NCBI RefSeq assembly: GCF_036323735.1
Contig: NC_086024.1
Coordinates: forward strand, 135,130,053-135,194,052
DNA length: 64,000 bases
From: Rattus norvegicus
Lineage: Eukaryota; Chordata; Mammalia; Rodentia; Muridae
Direction: 5' to 3'
Notes under the pieces: generated by a model
Database searches by the model: none
Told to the model about the DNA's origin: nothing
The model's input: only the letters and a program-made list of their open reading frames with translations
Translations under genes and position numbers: made by a program
Shown here: piece by piece, positions 44,107 through 54,446 of the stretch
Position numbering within the stretch: the first letter of the stretch is position 1
How the letters are laid out: each line of letters starts with the position of its first letter

Positions 44107-44744
44107 TTGAATCCCTTTATCGTTAGATAATTTTAACTGTTTGAAATATTTAGCACTTCACTTCACATAATGCTAATCAACAAAACAACGCTAATAGTGA
44201 TTTCAGTGAAGTGACAGTATGTCCTTTTGTTAATCAAGATTGCTGATTGCGGACCCCCTACGTTGCTCAACCCTCATTTTCATATTTAAAAGATTCAAGT
44301 GTTTTCATTCTCTTTGTAGAGATAAAATTCACATCTTTTCAAGAGAACTTGAATTTTTTTAATCTTTTTTTTAATTGACAAAAACTACTTTTAATCTTCC
44401 AAAAGAATCTCGATTTGGGGGGTTCCCTATATTTTAAATCCAAAGTATTACAGCCAAAGAAACTTTTTCCAACTAGATTTGAGTTGTTTATATCCAAATT
44501 ATACAAAAGACGTCGATCTCTAAATATAACAAAAATCATATTTTATACCTTAAAACATGAGGTTTCATAATTAGATGAATATTTAAGGTATCCTACAGTA
44601 GAACTAGTTGGGATTTTAAAATTAATGAAACAATATTTGCATTGCGCTACTGAAGGGGAAATGGGCAACACTACAGTAGCCCCTGGTATAGTCCCACATC
44701 CATTTTCACCACTAAAAATAAGAAACAAAATTCGGGAGGCTAAA
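44107..44744. other. AT-rich unassigned sequence
   Basis: AT-rich with no coding potential or named repeat. Confidence 0.4.
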
Positions 44745-44952
44745 GAAGATTATTCCGTATTGAGCACTGGCTGCTCTCCCAGAGGACATGGGTTCAAACC
44801 CCGGGACGCACATGGTGACTCTCAACTACCTGCAACTCCAGCTCCGAGAGATCCCATGCCCTCTTCTGGTTTCCTTGGGCATGTATACGGCACATACGTG
44901 CATACAGTCGCACAGGCACACTATGCACAGAACCAAAACCAATAATAAGTAA
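44745..44952 (+). mobile_element. B3/B2-type SINE
   Basis: 'gagcactggctgctctcccagaggacatgggttcaaaccccgggacgcacatggtgactctcaac', 'ctccagctccgagagatcccatgccctcttctgg', 3' part CA-rich. The head is truncated. Confidence 0.8.
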
Positions 44953-44978
44953 GCACCACGTCTAAAAGAATAATAAAG

Positions 44979-45081
44979 GGGTTGGGGATTTAGCTCAGTG
45001 GTAGAGCGCTTGCCTAACAAGCACAAGGCCCTGGGTTCGGTCCCCAGCTCTGGGGGAAAAAAAAAAGAAAAAAAAAAAAAA
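44979..45081 (+). mobile_element. ID SINE, young, with TSD
   Basis: 'gggttggggatttagctcagtggtagagcgcttgcctaacaagcac', 'gggttcggtccccagctc' and an A-rich tail. Flanked by AAGAATAATAAAG (44,966-44,978) and AAGAGTAATAAAG (45,082-45,094), one mismatch. Confidence 0.97.
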
Positions 45082-45094
45082 AAGAGTAATAAAG

Positions 45095-45235
45095 CCGGCC
45101 AGTGGTGGTGCACGTCTTCTATCCCAGCACTTGGGAAGCAGAAGCAGGAGATCTCTGAGTTTGAGGCCAGCTTGGTCTACAGAGTCAGTTCCAGGACAAC
45201 CAAGGTTGCACAGAGCGGTCCTGTCTTAAGAAAGG
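45095..45235 (+). mobile_element. B1 SINE
   Basis: 'ggccagtggtggtgcacgtcttctatcccagcacttgggaagcagaagcagg', 'tctctgagtttgaggccagcttggtctacag', 'ttccaggacaaccaagg'. Its A-rich tail is the source of the tetranucleotide array that follows. Confidence 0.93.
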
Positions 45236-45239
45236 AATT

Positions 45240-45318
<79 letters not shown>

Positions 45319-45395
45319 GAGGGAGGGAGGGAGGGAGGGAGGGAGGGAGGGAGGGAGGGAGGGAAGAAGGGAAGAAAGTAAGAAAGAAAGAAATA
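45236..45395 (+). repeat. (AAAG)n-(GGGA)n-(GAAA)n array
   Basis: About 20 AAAG units, then about 12 GGGA units, then GAAG/AAAG units. Purine-only apart from a couple of bases, so the plus strand is a long polypurine tract. Confidence 0.97.
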
Positions 45396-45514
45396 TTTGA
45401 TTATTTCTACAAGAAATATAAAATTCTAATTTCTAACAGGTCTGACCTCCTATTTCTAGTCTGTACATAGGGAAAAGACAATCCTGGTTTTAAAATATTT
45501 TAAAAGAGTATTCT

Positions 45515-45713
45515 GCTGGGGCTAGGGAGGTGAGTCGGTGGGTGAGAGCACTGGCTGCTTTTCTGGAGAGCCAAGTTCAATCCCTAGCACCCACACGGTG
45601 GCTCACAGCATCTGCAACTCCAGTCCCAAGGGATCCAACATCTTCCTCTGTCCTCTCTGGACACCGGGCACACAGTGGTGCACAGACACAAATGCAGGCA
45701 AAACACCGGTAGC
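45515..45713 (+). mobile_element. B2/B3-type SINE
   Basis: 'tggggctagggaggtgagtcggtgggtgagagcactgg', 'ccaagttcaatccctagcacccacacggtggctcac', 'ctccagtcccaagggatcc', then CA-rich end. Confidence 0.85.
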
Positions 45714-46444
45714 GTCTTTGAGAGACCACTGGGCTGCTCTCCAGTCTCCTCTGTAATGTAACTACCTACTGCTCCTCCAGCTAAAATCCGGTTTGATACC
45801 AAAATAACAGATCAAGTCAGTATCCAGGTAAGACTACGGTAATGTAGGTATTCAATCTTTTCTAATAATCAAAGCTAGCCAGTCCGCATAATGTTACAGC
45901 TGTAAAACCGTGGCCAGAATGAAAAGTTAGAAGACAAGAGAGTTGTTGAAACACTCCGAAATAAATAAAATAGTTGATAGAGTACAAATAGCTATGAACA
46001 CAGGAGGGAAATAGTCGATCTAGTTTTAAAGTATACAGAGAGAGAGAGATTAACTCGTCTGTTTCCCTCATCTGAACCCCCTTCCCTTGCTAGGCCAGTG
46101 TCCTTGATGGTTTTAACTTTGAGTATTTAACTCCTATTACGTGTCAGTTACATATCAAATATAAATACCTAAAACACTGGCTGCTGGATTTTAATGATGT
46201 GGTCCAGAAGTCCCTTTCTTGGTGCCTTTGACTCTCTCATGAAGACTGCTCTCCTGCCTGCTACTCAGCCTCTTCTGTATCAACTCCTAGGACTGGGTAT
46301 CCCGAGCAGTGAGGGAAAGTTAATGTCTGCGCTCCTTGTGTGCAAAGGTGCTGCTTGGTCATTAGAACAGTGAAAGAAATCCCTGAAAGGACGCTCATCA
46401 CCCACTGAACCTTCTGCAGAGCCGATTTCCATTCAATCCATTAG
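45714..46444. other. Unassigned sequence
   Basis: No gene or named repeat. Part of the 40.3-46.5 kb interval possibly derived from an old ERV. Confidence 0.35.
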
Positions 46445-46506
46445 AAAGGCTAGAATGTTGCAAGTCCACAGGCCAGTTATCTTGGGTTATCTTTAGCGCT
46501 GTTTTA
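46445..46506 (+). mobile_element. LTR-like 5' fragment
   Basis: 'gaatgttgcaagtccacaggccagttatcttgggttatctttagcgct' matches the first ~50 bases of the LTR-like sequence at 40,325. It is cut off by the B2 at 46,507. Confidence 0.4.
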
Positions 46507-46666
46507 TATGTATGAGAGCTCTATCGGCATGCACACCTGCATGCCAGAAGAGGCCTCAGATAACATCACGCATGTTTGAGAGCTACCCTGTGGTTGCTGG
46601 GAATTGAACTCAGGACCTCTGGAAGAGCAGCCAGTGCTCTTAACCGCTGAGCCATCTCTCCAGCCC
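46507..46666 (-). mobile_element. B2 SINE, minus strand, truncated
   Basis: 'ttgctgggaattgaactcaggacctctggaagagcagccagtgctcttaaccgctgagccatctctccagcccc' is the reverse complement of the B2 head. The tail end is short. Confidence 0.92.
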
Positions 46667-46769
46667 CCATTTTTATCTTGAAGAAAGCACCTTGATTTAT
46701 TTATTTTGTTGCTTTTTTTTTTAGTATACAAATTTCATTAAGCTATTACCACGTTGTAGGATAGAATTT

Positions 46770-47018
46770 GGGGTGACCTAAATCTATGTTCCTGGGTCAC
46801 GGGCATTCAGATTTGACTCAAAAGTAAACTCTCTCCTCTTTGATGTGAAAGCCAGCCGTGTGCCCTGACCTCCATTTCTCCCTGCACCCATTGCTTCCCC
46901 TTTGTCTGCACCTGTACTGTGACCAGCTGACTCATGGCTCCCCCACCACCCAGGGGTGTATACCCTCAAACCATGAACCAGAATAAGCCCTCCTTTCTTA
47001 ACCTGCTTCTTCTAAGTT
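46770..47018 (-). repeat. Rodent medium-reiterated repeat
   Basis: 'tgaaagccagccgtgtgccctgacctcca', 'ctgtgaccagctgactcatggctc', 'ccatgaaccagaataagccctcctttcttaacctgcttc'. The right end is interrupted by an ID. Related in style to type A/B repeats. Confidence 0.5.
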
Positions 47019-47115
47019 TTTTTTTTCTTTTCTTTGTTTTTCGGAGCTGGGGACCGAACCCAGGGCCCTGCGCTTGCTAGGCAAGCGCTCTACCACTGAG
47101 CTAAATCCCCAACCC
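47019..47115 (-). mobile_element. ID SINE, minus strand, with TSD
   Basis: Poly-T side, 'cggagctggggaccgaacccagggcc', 'taggcaagcgctctaccactgagctaaatccccaaccc'. Flanked by TCTTCTAAGTT at 47,008-47,018 and 47,116-47,126. Confidence 0.97.
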
Positions 47116-47126
47116 TCTTCTAAGTT

Positions 47127-47312
47127 CTTAACCTATGGGTTCTGACCCCTTTGGCAAACATCTGTCTCAAAAATATTTACCTTAAAATTCAAAACAGTGC
47201 AAAATTACAGTTGAGAAGTAGCAACGAAAATAATTTTATGATTAGAGGTCGCCACAACATGAACCATACATAATAAAGGGTCACAGCATGAGGAAGGTTG
47301 AGAACCACTCTT
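47127..47312 (+). repeat. URR1-like (hAT) MITE
   Basis: 'cttaacctatgggttctgacccctttgg' to 'gggtcacagcatgaggaaggttgagaaccactc'. The two ends are imperfect inverted repeats of each other, as in hAT elements. Confidence 0.7.
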
Positions 47313-47765
47313 CTAGAGTGACTTGGTTAGAGGAAGGAAAGAAGAAGCTATTATGGCTGAATTGACAACATTAATTCTGCCAACCCATAATCATAAAAGG
47401 TCTTTTTTCCATCTTCTGTTGTCTCCTTCAATCTCCCCACTCAGTACTTCAAAGATATTATTGTAGATGTTCTTACCTCAGTGGCTAGGTTTATTCTAAG
47501 GATGGTGTGTCATTGGCTGGTTTGCTTGTTGAGGCTTTTGTGAATGAGAAAGCTACCCTGATCTCTTCACCATCATGTTTGTTTCCATGGTAGGTAGCAA
47601 ATCTACCGGCATTCTCACATCGAATATTTTTCTTTAAAGCTCAACGTGTTAACAGATCCACTTGCTTTCTGGTGGAGTCCTCTGGGTATTTTAAATGCAG
47701 GATCATATTGTCTATGAATAAGAACACTTCAACTTCTTCTCTTCCTACTTCTACCCTTGTACTGT

Positions 47766-48103
47766 TTGGATGAGAAAATGCCACCCCGCATAGAGGGAAA
47801 TCATAGGTTCGTGTACTTGAAAACTTGGTCCACAGTCGGTGGCCCTGTTTGTGAAGGCGAGGCTTTGCTGGAGAAAATATGCCACTGAGGACAGGCTCTG
47901 AGAGCGCGCAGCCCCACCCTGCTTACCTGCATTCTGCTTCAGGGTATGAGCGTTCAGATTCCTGCTCCCGTCACTCGGCCTGTCTCCGCACCACGGTTGA
48001 CCATTATACCTCTGGAGCCATAAACCCAAACAAAGCCTTCCTTCGATAAGTTGTCGTGGTCACGCTGCTTTATCACCGCAATAGAAGAGTCACTAACGCA
48101 GCC
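47766..48103 (-). repeat. Rodent medium-reiterated repeat within ancient L1
   Basis: 'tctggagccataaacccaaacaaagccttccttcg' and the end 'tttatcaccgcaatagaagagtcactaacgcag' are the diverged 3' part of the type A/B style repeats. Confidence 0.5.
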
Positions 48104-48664
48104 CAGAGCTCTAGCTGAGACCTCAGTCACTAGGTCAGACGTGGAGGGGAACAGGGATCCTGGTGTTAGGAGGGACTGCTTTCTGTCCTTTAGTTGGGGC
48201 AGAGTTTTTTCCCAGATAGTGTTGTTATGTTGATGTGCGGCTTGTCTGTTCGTAATCTCTTGAGGTCTTTCATCACCGAGGGATGTTGGAATCTCCGCGT
48301 GCACTGAGACCATGTCCGTTTCCGTCTCCACATCCATCGATCTTTGTATTGTACTGCATTTGTAGAGCCATCCTTGTGGTGCCTAAATAAAAAAACAACT
48401 TGATCTTTTTAGTGTTGAATTCACTCTCCAAGGATTCAGTGAGGATGTCTTCATCAGCATTCCATTAGTAAGTTGGTCTATTATTTTGTTTGCCCTTACC
48501 TGGCTTTGGTAGTAAGATAGTAGTGGCTTTACAGGATGCCCTTGGCCGCACTCCCTAGCGTTTGAGGGCACGGCTTGAGATGCACCAAGGTTAGCTCTTC
48601 CTTAAACACTGGATAGAAAGTGGAGCTCTTCACAGTTGGTGGCTTCTGGTTTGGAGGGGGGATT

Positions 48665-48875
48665 GGTTGTCTTTAAGAAGCTGACCACTGGGAGTTTGAC
48701 CATGTTCCAGTAAGCATTTGGGCAACACAACCGGACTTTTTGTTTTCTTTTATTTTGTTTTGGGAGAGATGGGGTGAGGTCCCCACTGGGAGGAGTGGGA
48801 AGTGAATGGGATTAGGGTGCATTATGTGAAATTTCCAGATTATCAATAACAACATTAAGCTTTAAAAAGAAGAGT
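48665..48875. repeat. Unnamed rodent repeat fragment
   Basis: 'gaagctgaccactgggagtttgaccatgttccagtaagcatttgggcaacac' and 'gggagtggg-aagtgaatgggattagggtgcattatgtgaaatttccagattatcaata' are familiar rodent repeat sequence. Family not named. Confidence 0.4.
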
Positions 48876-48878
48876 CCA

Positions 48879-49072
48879 GGGATTGGAGAGATGGCTCAGT
48901 GGTTAAGAGCACTGACTGCTCTTTCAGAGGTCCTGAGTTCAAATCCTAGCAACCATAGGGTGGCTCACAACCATCTGCAATGGGATCTGATGCCCTCTTC
49001 TGGTGTGTCTGAAGACAGCTACAGTGTACTTATATAAATAAAATAAATAAATAAATCTTTTAAAAAAGAATA
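48879..49072 (+). mobile_element. B2 SINE
   Basis: 'ggattggagagatggctcagtggttaagagcactgactgctctttcag', 'atctgatgccctcttctggtgtgtctgaagacagctac', AAATAAAATAAATAAATAAATC end. The possible TSD is weak. Confidence 0.95.
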
Positions 49073-49088
49073 AGAATCCAAAGTGGAT

Positions 49089-49108
49089 CTGTCTGTCTGT
49101 CTGTCTGC
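49089..49108. repeat. (TGTC)n microsatellite
   Basis: Four to five TGTC units. Confidence 0.9.
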
Positions 49109-49325
49109 TCATGGGCTTCTCATTATTACAGTTTCCATCTTGTGTATCTGTCACAGATCTGTTTAAATTGCTTATATCCTCTCGTTTTAATGTTGGCAGA
49201 TCCTATGCATGTAGGAATTTATTCACTTCTTTTAAAGATTTCCAATTTATTGGAATGTAAATTTTCAAAACATTCTCTAAGATCTTCTGGATCTCATTGC
49301 TATCTGTTTTAATGTCCTCTTTTTT

Positions 49326-49434
49326 CTCTTTTTTCTTTTTTTCCTTTTTTTCTTTTCTTCAGAGCTGGGGACCGAACCCAGGGCCTTGTGCTTGCTAGGC
49401 AAGCACTCTGCCACTGAGCTAAATCCCCAACCCC
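49326..49434 (-). mobile_element. ID SINE, minus strand, with TSD
   Basis: T-rich tail side, 'cagagctggggaccgaacccagggcc', 'taggcaagcactctgccactgagctaaatccccaacccc'. Flanked by TAATGTCCTCTTTTTT at 49,310-49,325 and 49,435-49,450. Confidence 0.97.
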
Positions 49435-49479
49435 TAATGTCCTCTTTTTTTATTGCTAATATACACATTTACATCTTTT

Positions 49480-49680
49480 CTGGGTTCCTTTGGCTAGGAC
49501 TTGCCAACCATTTTTTTTTTCTGGGTTCCTTTGGCTAGGACTTGCCAGCCATGTTTTTATCTGGGTTTGTTTGGCTAGGACTTGCCAGCCATGTTTTTTT
49601 CTGGGTTTGTTTGGCTAGGACTTGCCAGCCATGTTTTTTCCTGGGTTTGTTTGGCTAGGACTTGCCAGCCATGTTTTTTT
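49480..49680 (+). repeat. 40-bp tandem repeat, five copies
   Basis: Units of 40 bases (41 in the first) begin CTGGGTT and contain TTGGCTAGGACTTGCCAGCC and end in a T run. Starts are at 49,480, 49,521, 49,561, 49,601 and 49,641. Copies 3-5 share the CTGGGTTTG variant, so they amplified last. No coding role is likely. Confidence 0.97.
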
Positions 49681-49846
49681 CCCAAGGGATCAACTTTTCT
49701 TCCATTGATTGTTTGCAATGTTTCTCTTCTCCTTCCTTTGGTTTCTGCCCTACTTCTTTCCGTCTACTGACTTGCTGCCTTAGCTTGTCCTTGCCTCTCT
49801 AAGATCCTAACAGAAGTCTCTACAGCACTTACATCTCTGTTATTTT

Positions 49847-50560
49847 TTTTTATTAACTTGAGTATTTCTTATATACATTTCGAGTGTTATTCCCTTTCCC
49901 GGTTTCCGGGCAAACATCCCCCTCCCCCCTCCCCTTCCTTATGGGTGTTACCCTCCCAACCCTCCCCCCATTGCCGCCCTCCCCCCATAGACTAGTTCAC
50001 TGGGGGTTCAGTCTTAGCAGGACCCAGGGCTTCCCCTTCCACTGGTGCTCTTACTAGGATATTCATTGCTACCTATGGGGTCAGAGTCCAGGGTCAGTCC
50101 ATGTATAGTCTTTAGGTAGTGGCTTAGTCCCTGGAAGCTCTGGTTGCTTGGCATTGTTGTACTTTTGGGGTCTCGAGCCCCTTCAAGCTCTTCCAGTTCT
50201 TTCTCTGATTCCTTCAATAGGGGACCTATTCTCAGTTCAGTGGTTTGCTGCTGGCATTCGCCTCTGTATTTGCTGTATTCTGGCTGTGTCTCTCAGGAGC
50301 GATCTACATCCGGCTCCTGTCGGTCTGCACTTCTTTGCTTCATCCATCTTGTCTAATTGGGTGGCTGTATATGTATGGGCCACATGTGGGGCAGGCTCTA
50401 AATGGGTGTTCCTTCAGTCTCTGTTTTAATCTTTGCCTCTCCCTTCCCTGCCAAGGGTATTCTTTTTCCTCATTTAAAGAAGGAGTGAAGCATTCACATT
50501 TTGATCATCCGTCTTGAGTTTCGTTTGTTCTAGGGATCTAGGGTAATTCAAGCATTTGGG
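49847..50560 (-). other. 3'UTR of the young L1
   Basis: About 714 bp. The C-rich plus-strand stretch around 49,917-49,988 is a G-rich polypurine tract on the L1 sense strand, a normal L1 3'UTR feature that can form G-quadruplexes. A TAATAAAAAA signal and A tail lie at the distal end on the minus strand. Confidence 0.92.
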
Positions 50561-53500
50561 CTAATAGCCACTTATCAATGAGTGCATACCATGTATGTCT
50601 TTCTGTGATTGGGTTAGCTCACTCAGGATGATATTTTCCAGTTCCAACCATTTGCCTACGAATTTCATAAACTCGTTGTTTTTGATAGCTGAGTAATATT
50701 CCATTGTGTAGATGTACCACATTTTCTGTATCCATTCCTCTGTTGAAGGGCACCTGGGTTCTTTCCATTTTCTGGCTATTATAAATAAGGCTGCGATGAA
50801 CATAGTGGAGCACGTGTCTCTTTTATATGTTGAGGCATCTTTTGGGTATATGCCCAAGAGAGGTATAGCTGGATCCTCAGGCAGTTCAATGTCCAATTTT
50901 CTGAGGAACCTCCAGACTGATTTCCAGAATGGTTTTACCAGTCTGCAATCCCACCAACAATGGAGGAGTGTTCCTCTTTCTCCACATCCTCGCCAGCATC
51001 TGCTGTCACCTGAGTTTTTGATCTTAGCCAATCGCACTGGTGTGAGGTGAAATCTCAGGGTTGTTTTGATTTGCATTTCCCTTATGACTAAAGATGTTGA
51101 ACATTTCTTTAGGTGTTTCTCAGCCATTCGGCATTCCTCAGCTGTGAATTCTTTGTTTAGCTCTGAACCCCATTTTTTAATAGGGTTATTTGTTTCCCTG
51201 CGGTCTAACTTCTTGAGTTCTTTGTATATTTTGGATATAAGGCCTCTATCTGTTGTAGGATTGGTAAAGATCTTTTCCCAATCTGTTGGTTGCCGTTTTG
51301 TCCTAACCACAGTGTCCTTTGCCTTACAGAAGCTTTGCAGTTTTATGAGATCCCATTTGTCGATTCTTGATCTTAGAGCATAAGCCATTGGTGTTTTGTT
51401 CAGGAAATTTTTTCCAGTGCCCATGTGTTCCAGATGTTTCCCTAGTTTTTCTTCTATTAGTTTGAGTGTGTCTGGTTTGATGTGGAGGTCCTTGATCCAC
51501 TTGGACTTAAGCTTTGTACAGGGTGATAAGCATGGATCGATCTGCATTCTTCTACATGTTGCCCTCCAGTTGAACCAGCACCATTTGCTGAAAATGCTAT
51601 CTTTTTTCCATTGGATGGTTTTGGCTCCTTTGTCAAAAATCAAGTGACCATAGGTGTGTGGGTTCATTTCTGGGTCTTCAATTCTATTCCATTGGTCTAT
51701 CTGTCTGTCCCTGTACCAATACCATGCAGTTTTTATCACTATTGCTCTGTAATACTGCTTGAGTTCAGGGATAGTGATTCCCCCTGAAGTCCTTTTATTG
51801 TTGAGGATAGCTTTAGCTATCCTGGGTTTTTTGTTATTCCAGATGAATTTGCAAATTGTTCTGTCTAACTCTTTGAAGAATTGGATTGGTATTTTGATGG
51901 GGATTGCATTGAATCTGTAGATTGCTTTTGGTAAAATGGCCATTTTTACTATATTAATCCTGCCAATCCATGAGCATGGGAGATCTTTCCATCTTCTGAG
52001 GTCTTCTTCAATTTCTTTCCTCAGTGTCTTGAAGTTCTTATTGTACAGATCTTTTACTTGCTTGGTTAAAGTCACACCGAGGTACTTTATATTATTTGGG
52101 TCTATTATGAAGGGTGTCGTTTCCCTAATTTCTTTCTCGGCTTGTTTCTCTTTTGTATAGAGGAAGGCAACTGATTTATTTGAGTTAATTTTATACCCAG
52201 CCACTTTGCTGAAGTTGTTTATCAGCTTTAGTAGTTCTCTGGTGAAACTTTTGGGATCACTTAAATATACTATCATGTCATCTGCAAATAGTGATATTTT
52301 GACCTCTTCTTTTCCGATCTGTATCCCTTTGATCTCCTTTTGTTGCTGATTGCTCTGGCTAGAACTTCAAGAACTATATTGAATAAGTAGGGAGAGAGTG
52401 GGCAGCCTTGTCTAGTCCCTGATTTTAGTGGGATTGCTTCAAGTTTCTCTCCATTTAGTTTAATGTTAGCAACTGGTTTGCTGTATATGGCTTTTACTAT
52501 GTTTAGGTATGGGCCTTGAATTCCTATTCTTTCCAGGACTTTTATCATGAAGGGGTGTTGAATTTTGTCAAATGCTTTCTCAGCATCTAATGAAATGATC
52601 ATGTGGTTCTGTTCTTTCAGTTTGTTTATATAATGGATCACGTTGATGGTTTTCCGTATATTAAACCATCCCTGCATGCCTGGGATGAAGCCTACTTGAT
52701 CATGGTGGATGATTGTTTTGATGTGCTCTAGAATTCGGTTTGCCAGAATTTTATTGAGTATTTTTGCGTCGATATTCATAAGGGAAATTGGTCTGAAGTT
52801 CTCTTTCTTTGTTGTGTCTTTGTGTGGTTTAGGTATAAGAGTAATTGTGGCTTCGTAGAAGGAATTCGGTAGGGCTCCATCTGTTTCAATTTTGTGGAAT
52901 AGTTTGGATAATATTGGTATGAGGTCTTCTATGAAGGTTTGATAGACTTCTGCACTAAACCCGTCTGGACCTGGGCTCTTTTTGGTTGGGAGACCTTTAA
53001 TGACTGCTTCTATTTCCTTAGGAGTTATGGGGTTGTTTAACTGGTTTATCTGTTCCTGATTTAACTTCGATACCTGGTATCTGTCTAGGAAATTGTCCAT
53101 TTCCTGAAGATTTTCAAATTTTGTTGAATATAGGTTTTTATAGTAAGATCTGATGATTTTTTGAATTTCCTCTGAATCTGTAGTTATGTCTCCCTTTTCA
53201 TTTCTGATTTTGTTAATTTGGACGCACTCTCTGTGTCCTCTCGTTAGTCTGGCTAAGGGTTTATCTATCTTCTTGATTTTCTCAAAGAACCAACTTTTGG
53301 TTCTGTTGATTCTTTCTATGGTCCTTTTTGTTTCTACTTGGTTGATTTCAGCTCTGAGTTTGATTATTTCCTGCCTTCTACTCCTCCTGGGTGTATTTGC
53401 TTCTTTTTGTTCTAGAGCTTTTAGGTGTGCTGTCAAGCTGCTGACATATGCTCTTTCCTGTTTCTTTCTGCAGGCACTCAGCGCTATGAGTTTTCCTCTT

Positions 53501-54387
53501 AGCACAGCTTTCATTGTGTCCCATAAGTTTGGGTATGTTGTATCTTCATTTTCATTAAATTCTAAAAAGTTTTTAATTTCTTTCTTTATTTCTTCCTTGA
53601 CCAGGTTATCATTGAGTAGAGCATTGTTCAATTTCCACGTATATGTGGGCATTCTTCCCTTATTGTTATTGAAGACCAGTTTTAGGCCGTGGTGGTCCGA
53701 TAGCACGCATGGGATTATTTCTATCTTTCTGTACCTGTTGAGGCCCGTTTTTTGACCAATTATATGGTCAATTTTGGAGAAAGTGCCATGAGGAGCTGAG
53801 AAGAAGGTATATCCTTTTGCTTTAGGATAGAATGTTCTATAAATATCCGTTAAGTCCATTTGGCTCATGACTTCTCTTAGTCTGTCGACATCACTGTTTA
53901 ATTTCTGTTTCCATGATCTGTCCATTGATGAGAGTGGGGTGTTGAAATCTCCCACTATTATTGTGTGAGGTGCAATGTGTGTTTTGAGCTTTAGTAAGGT
54001 TTCTTTTACGTATGTAGGTGCCCTTGTATTTGGGGCATAGATATTTAGGATTGAGAGTTCATCTTGGTGGATTTTTCCTTTGATGAATATGAAGTGTCCT
54101 TCCTTATCTTTTTTGATGACTTTTAGTTGAAAATTGATTTTATTTGATATTAGAATGGCTACTCCAGCTTGCTTCTTCTGACCATTTGCTTGGAAAGTTG
54201 TTTTCCAGCCTTTCACTCTGAGGTAGTGTCTGTCTTTGTCTCTGAGGTGTGTTTCCTGTAGGCAGCAGAATGCAGGGTCCTCGTTGCGTATCCAGTTTGT
54301 TAATCTATTTCTTTTTATTGGGGAGTTGAGGCCATTGATGTTGAGAGATATTAAGGAATAGTGATTATTGCTTCCCGTTATATTCAT
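50561..54387 (-). pseudogene. L1 ORF2 (endonuclease-reverse transcriptase), single frameshift
   Basis: ORF2p nicks target DNA and reverse transcribes the RNA bound with ORF1p. The first open block, 54,387-52,273 (704 codons), has the APE-like endonuclease with N16, E45, D147, N149, D207, D231 and H232 at expected spacing (SLNINGLN, CLQETHL, VGDFNTP, LSDHHGL). It then has RT motifs ending in GTRQGCPLSPYLFN. A one-base deletion near 52,346 (codon about 680) shifts the frame, so the first block ends in about 24 wrong residues. The RT active-site FADD codons are intact but in the second block (50,561-52,276 from its first Met, 571 codons). That block also carries the Cys-rich C terminus (CWRGCGERGTLLHC). 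I count one lesion. The full product would be about 1,275 residues, as usual for L1. Confidence 0.96.
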
Positions 54388-54446
54388 ATTTGGATGTGAG
54401 GTTATGTTTGTGTGCTTTCATTCTCTTTGTTTTATTGTCAAGACGA

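Noticed and set aside
49480..49680. CRISPR-like array
   Set aside because: The units are contiguous tandem copies with no unique spacers, and the window is mammalian.
53186..53755. 189-codon plus-strand frame
   Set aside because: It is the antisense shadow of L1 ORF2.
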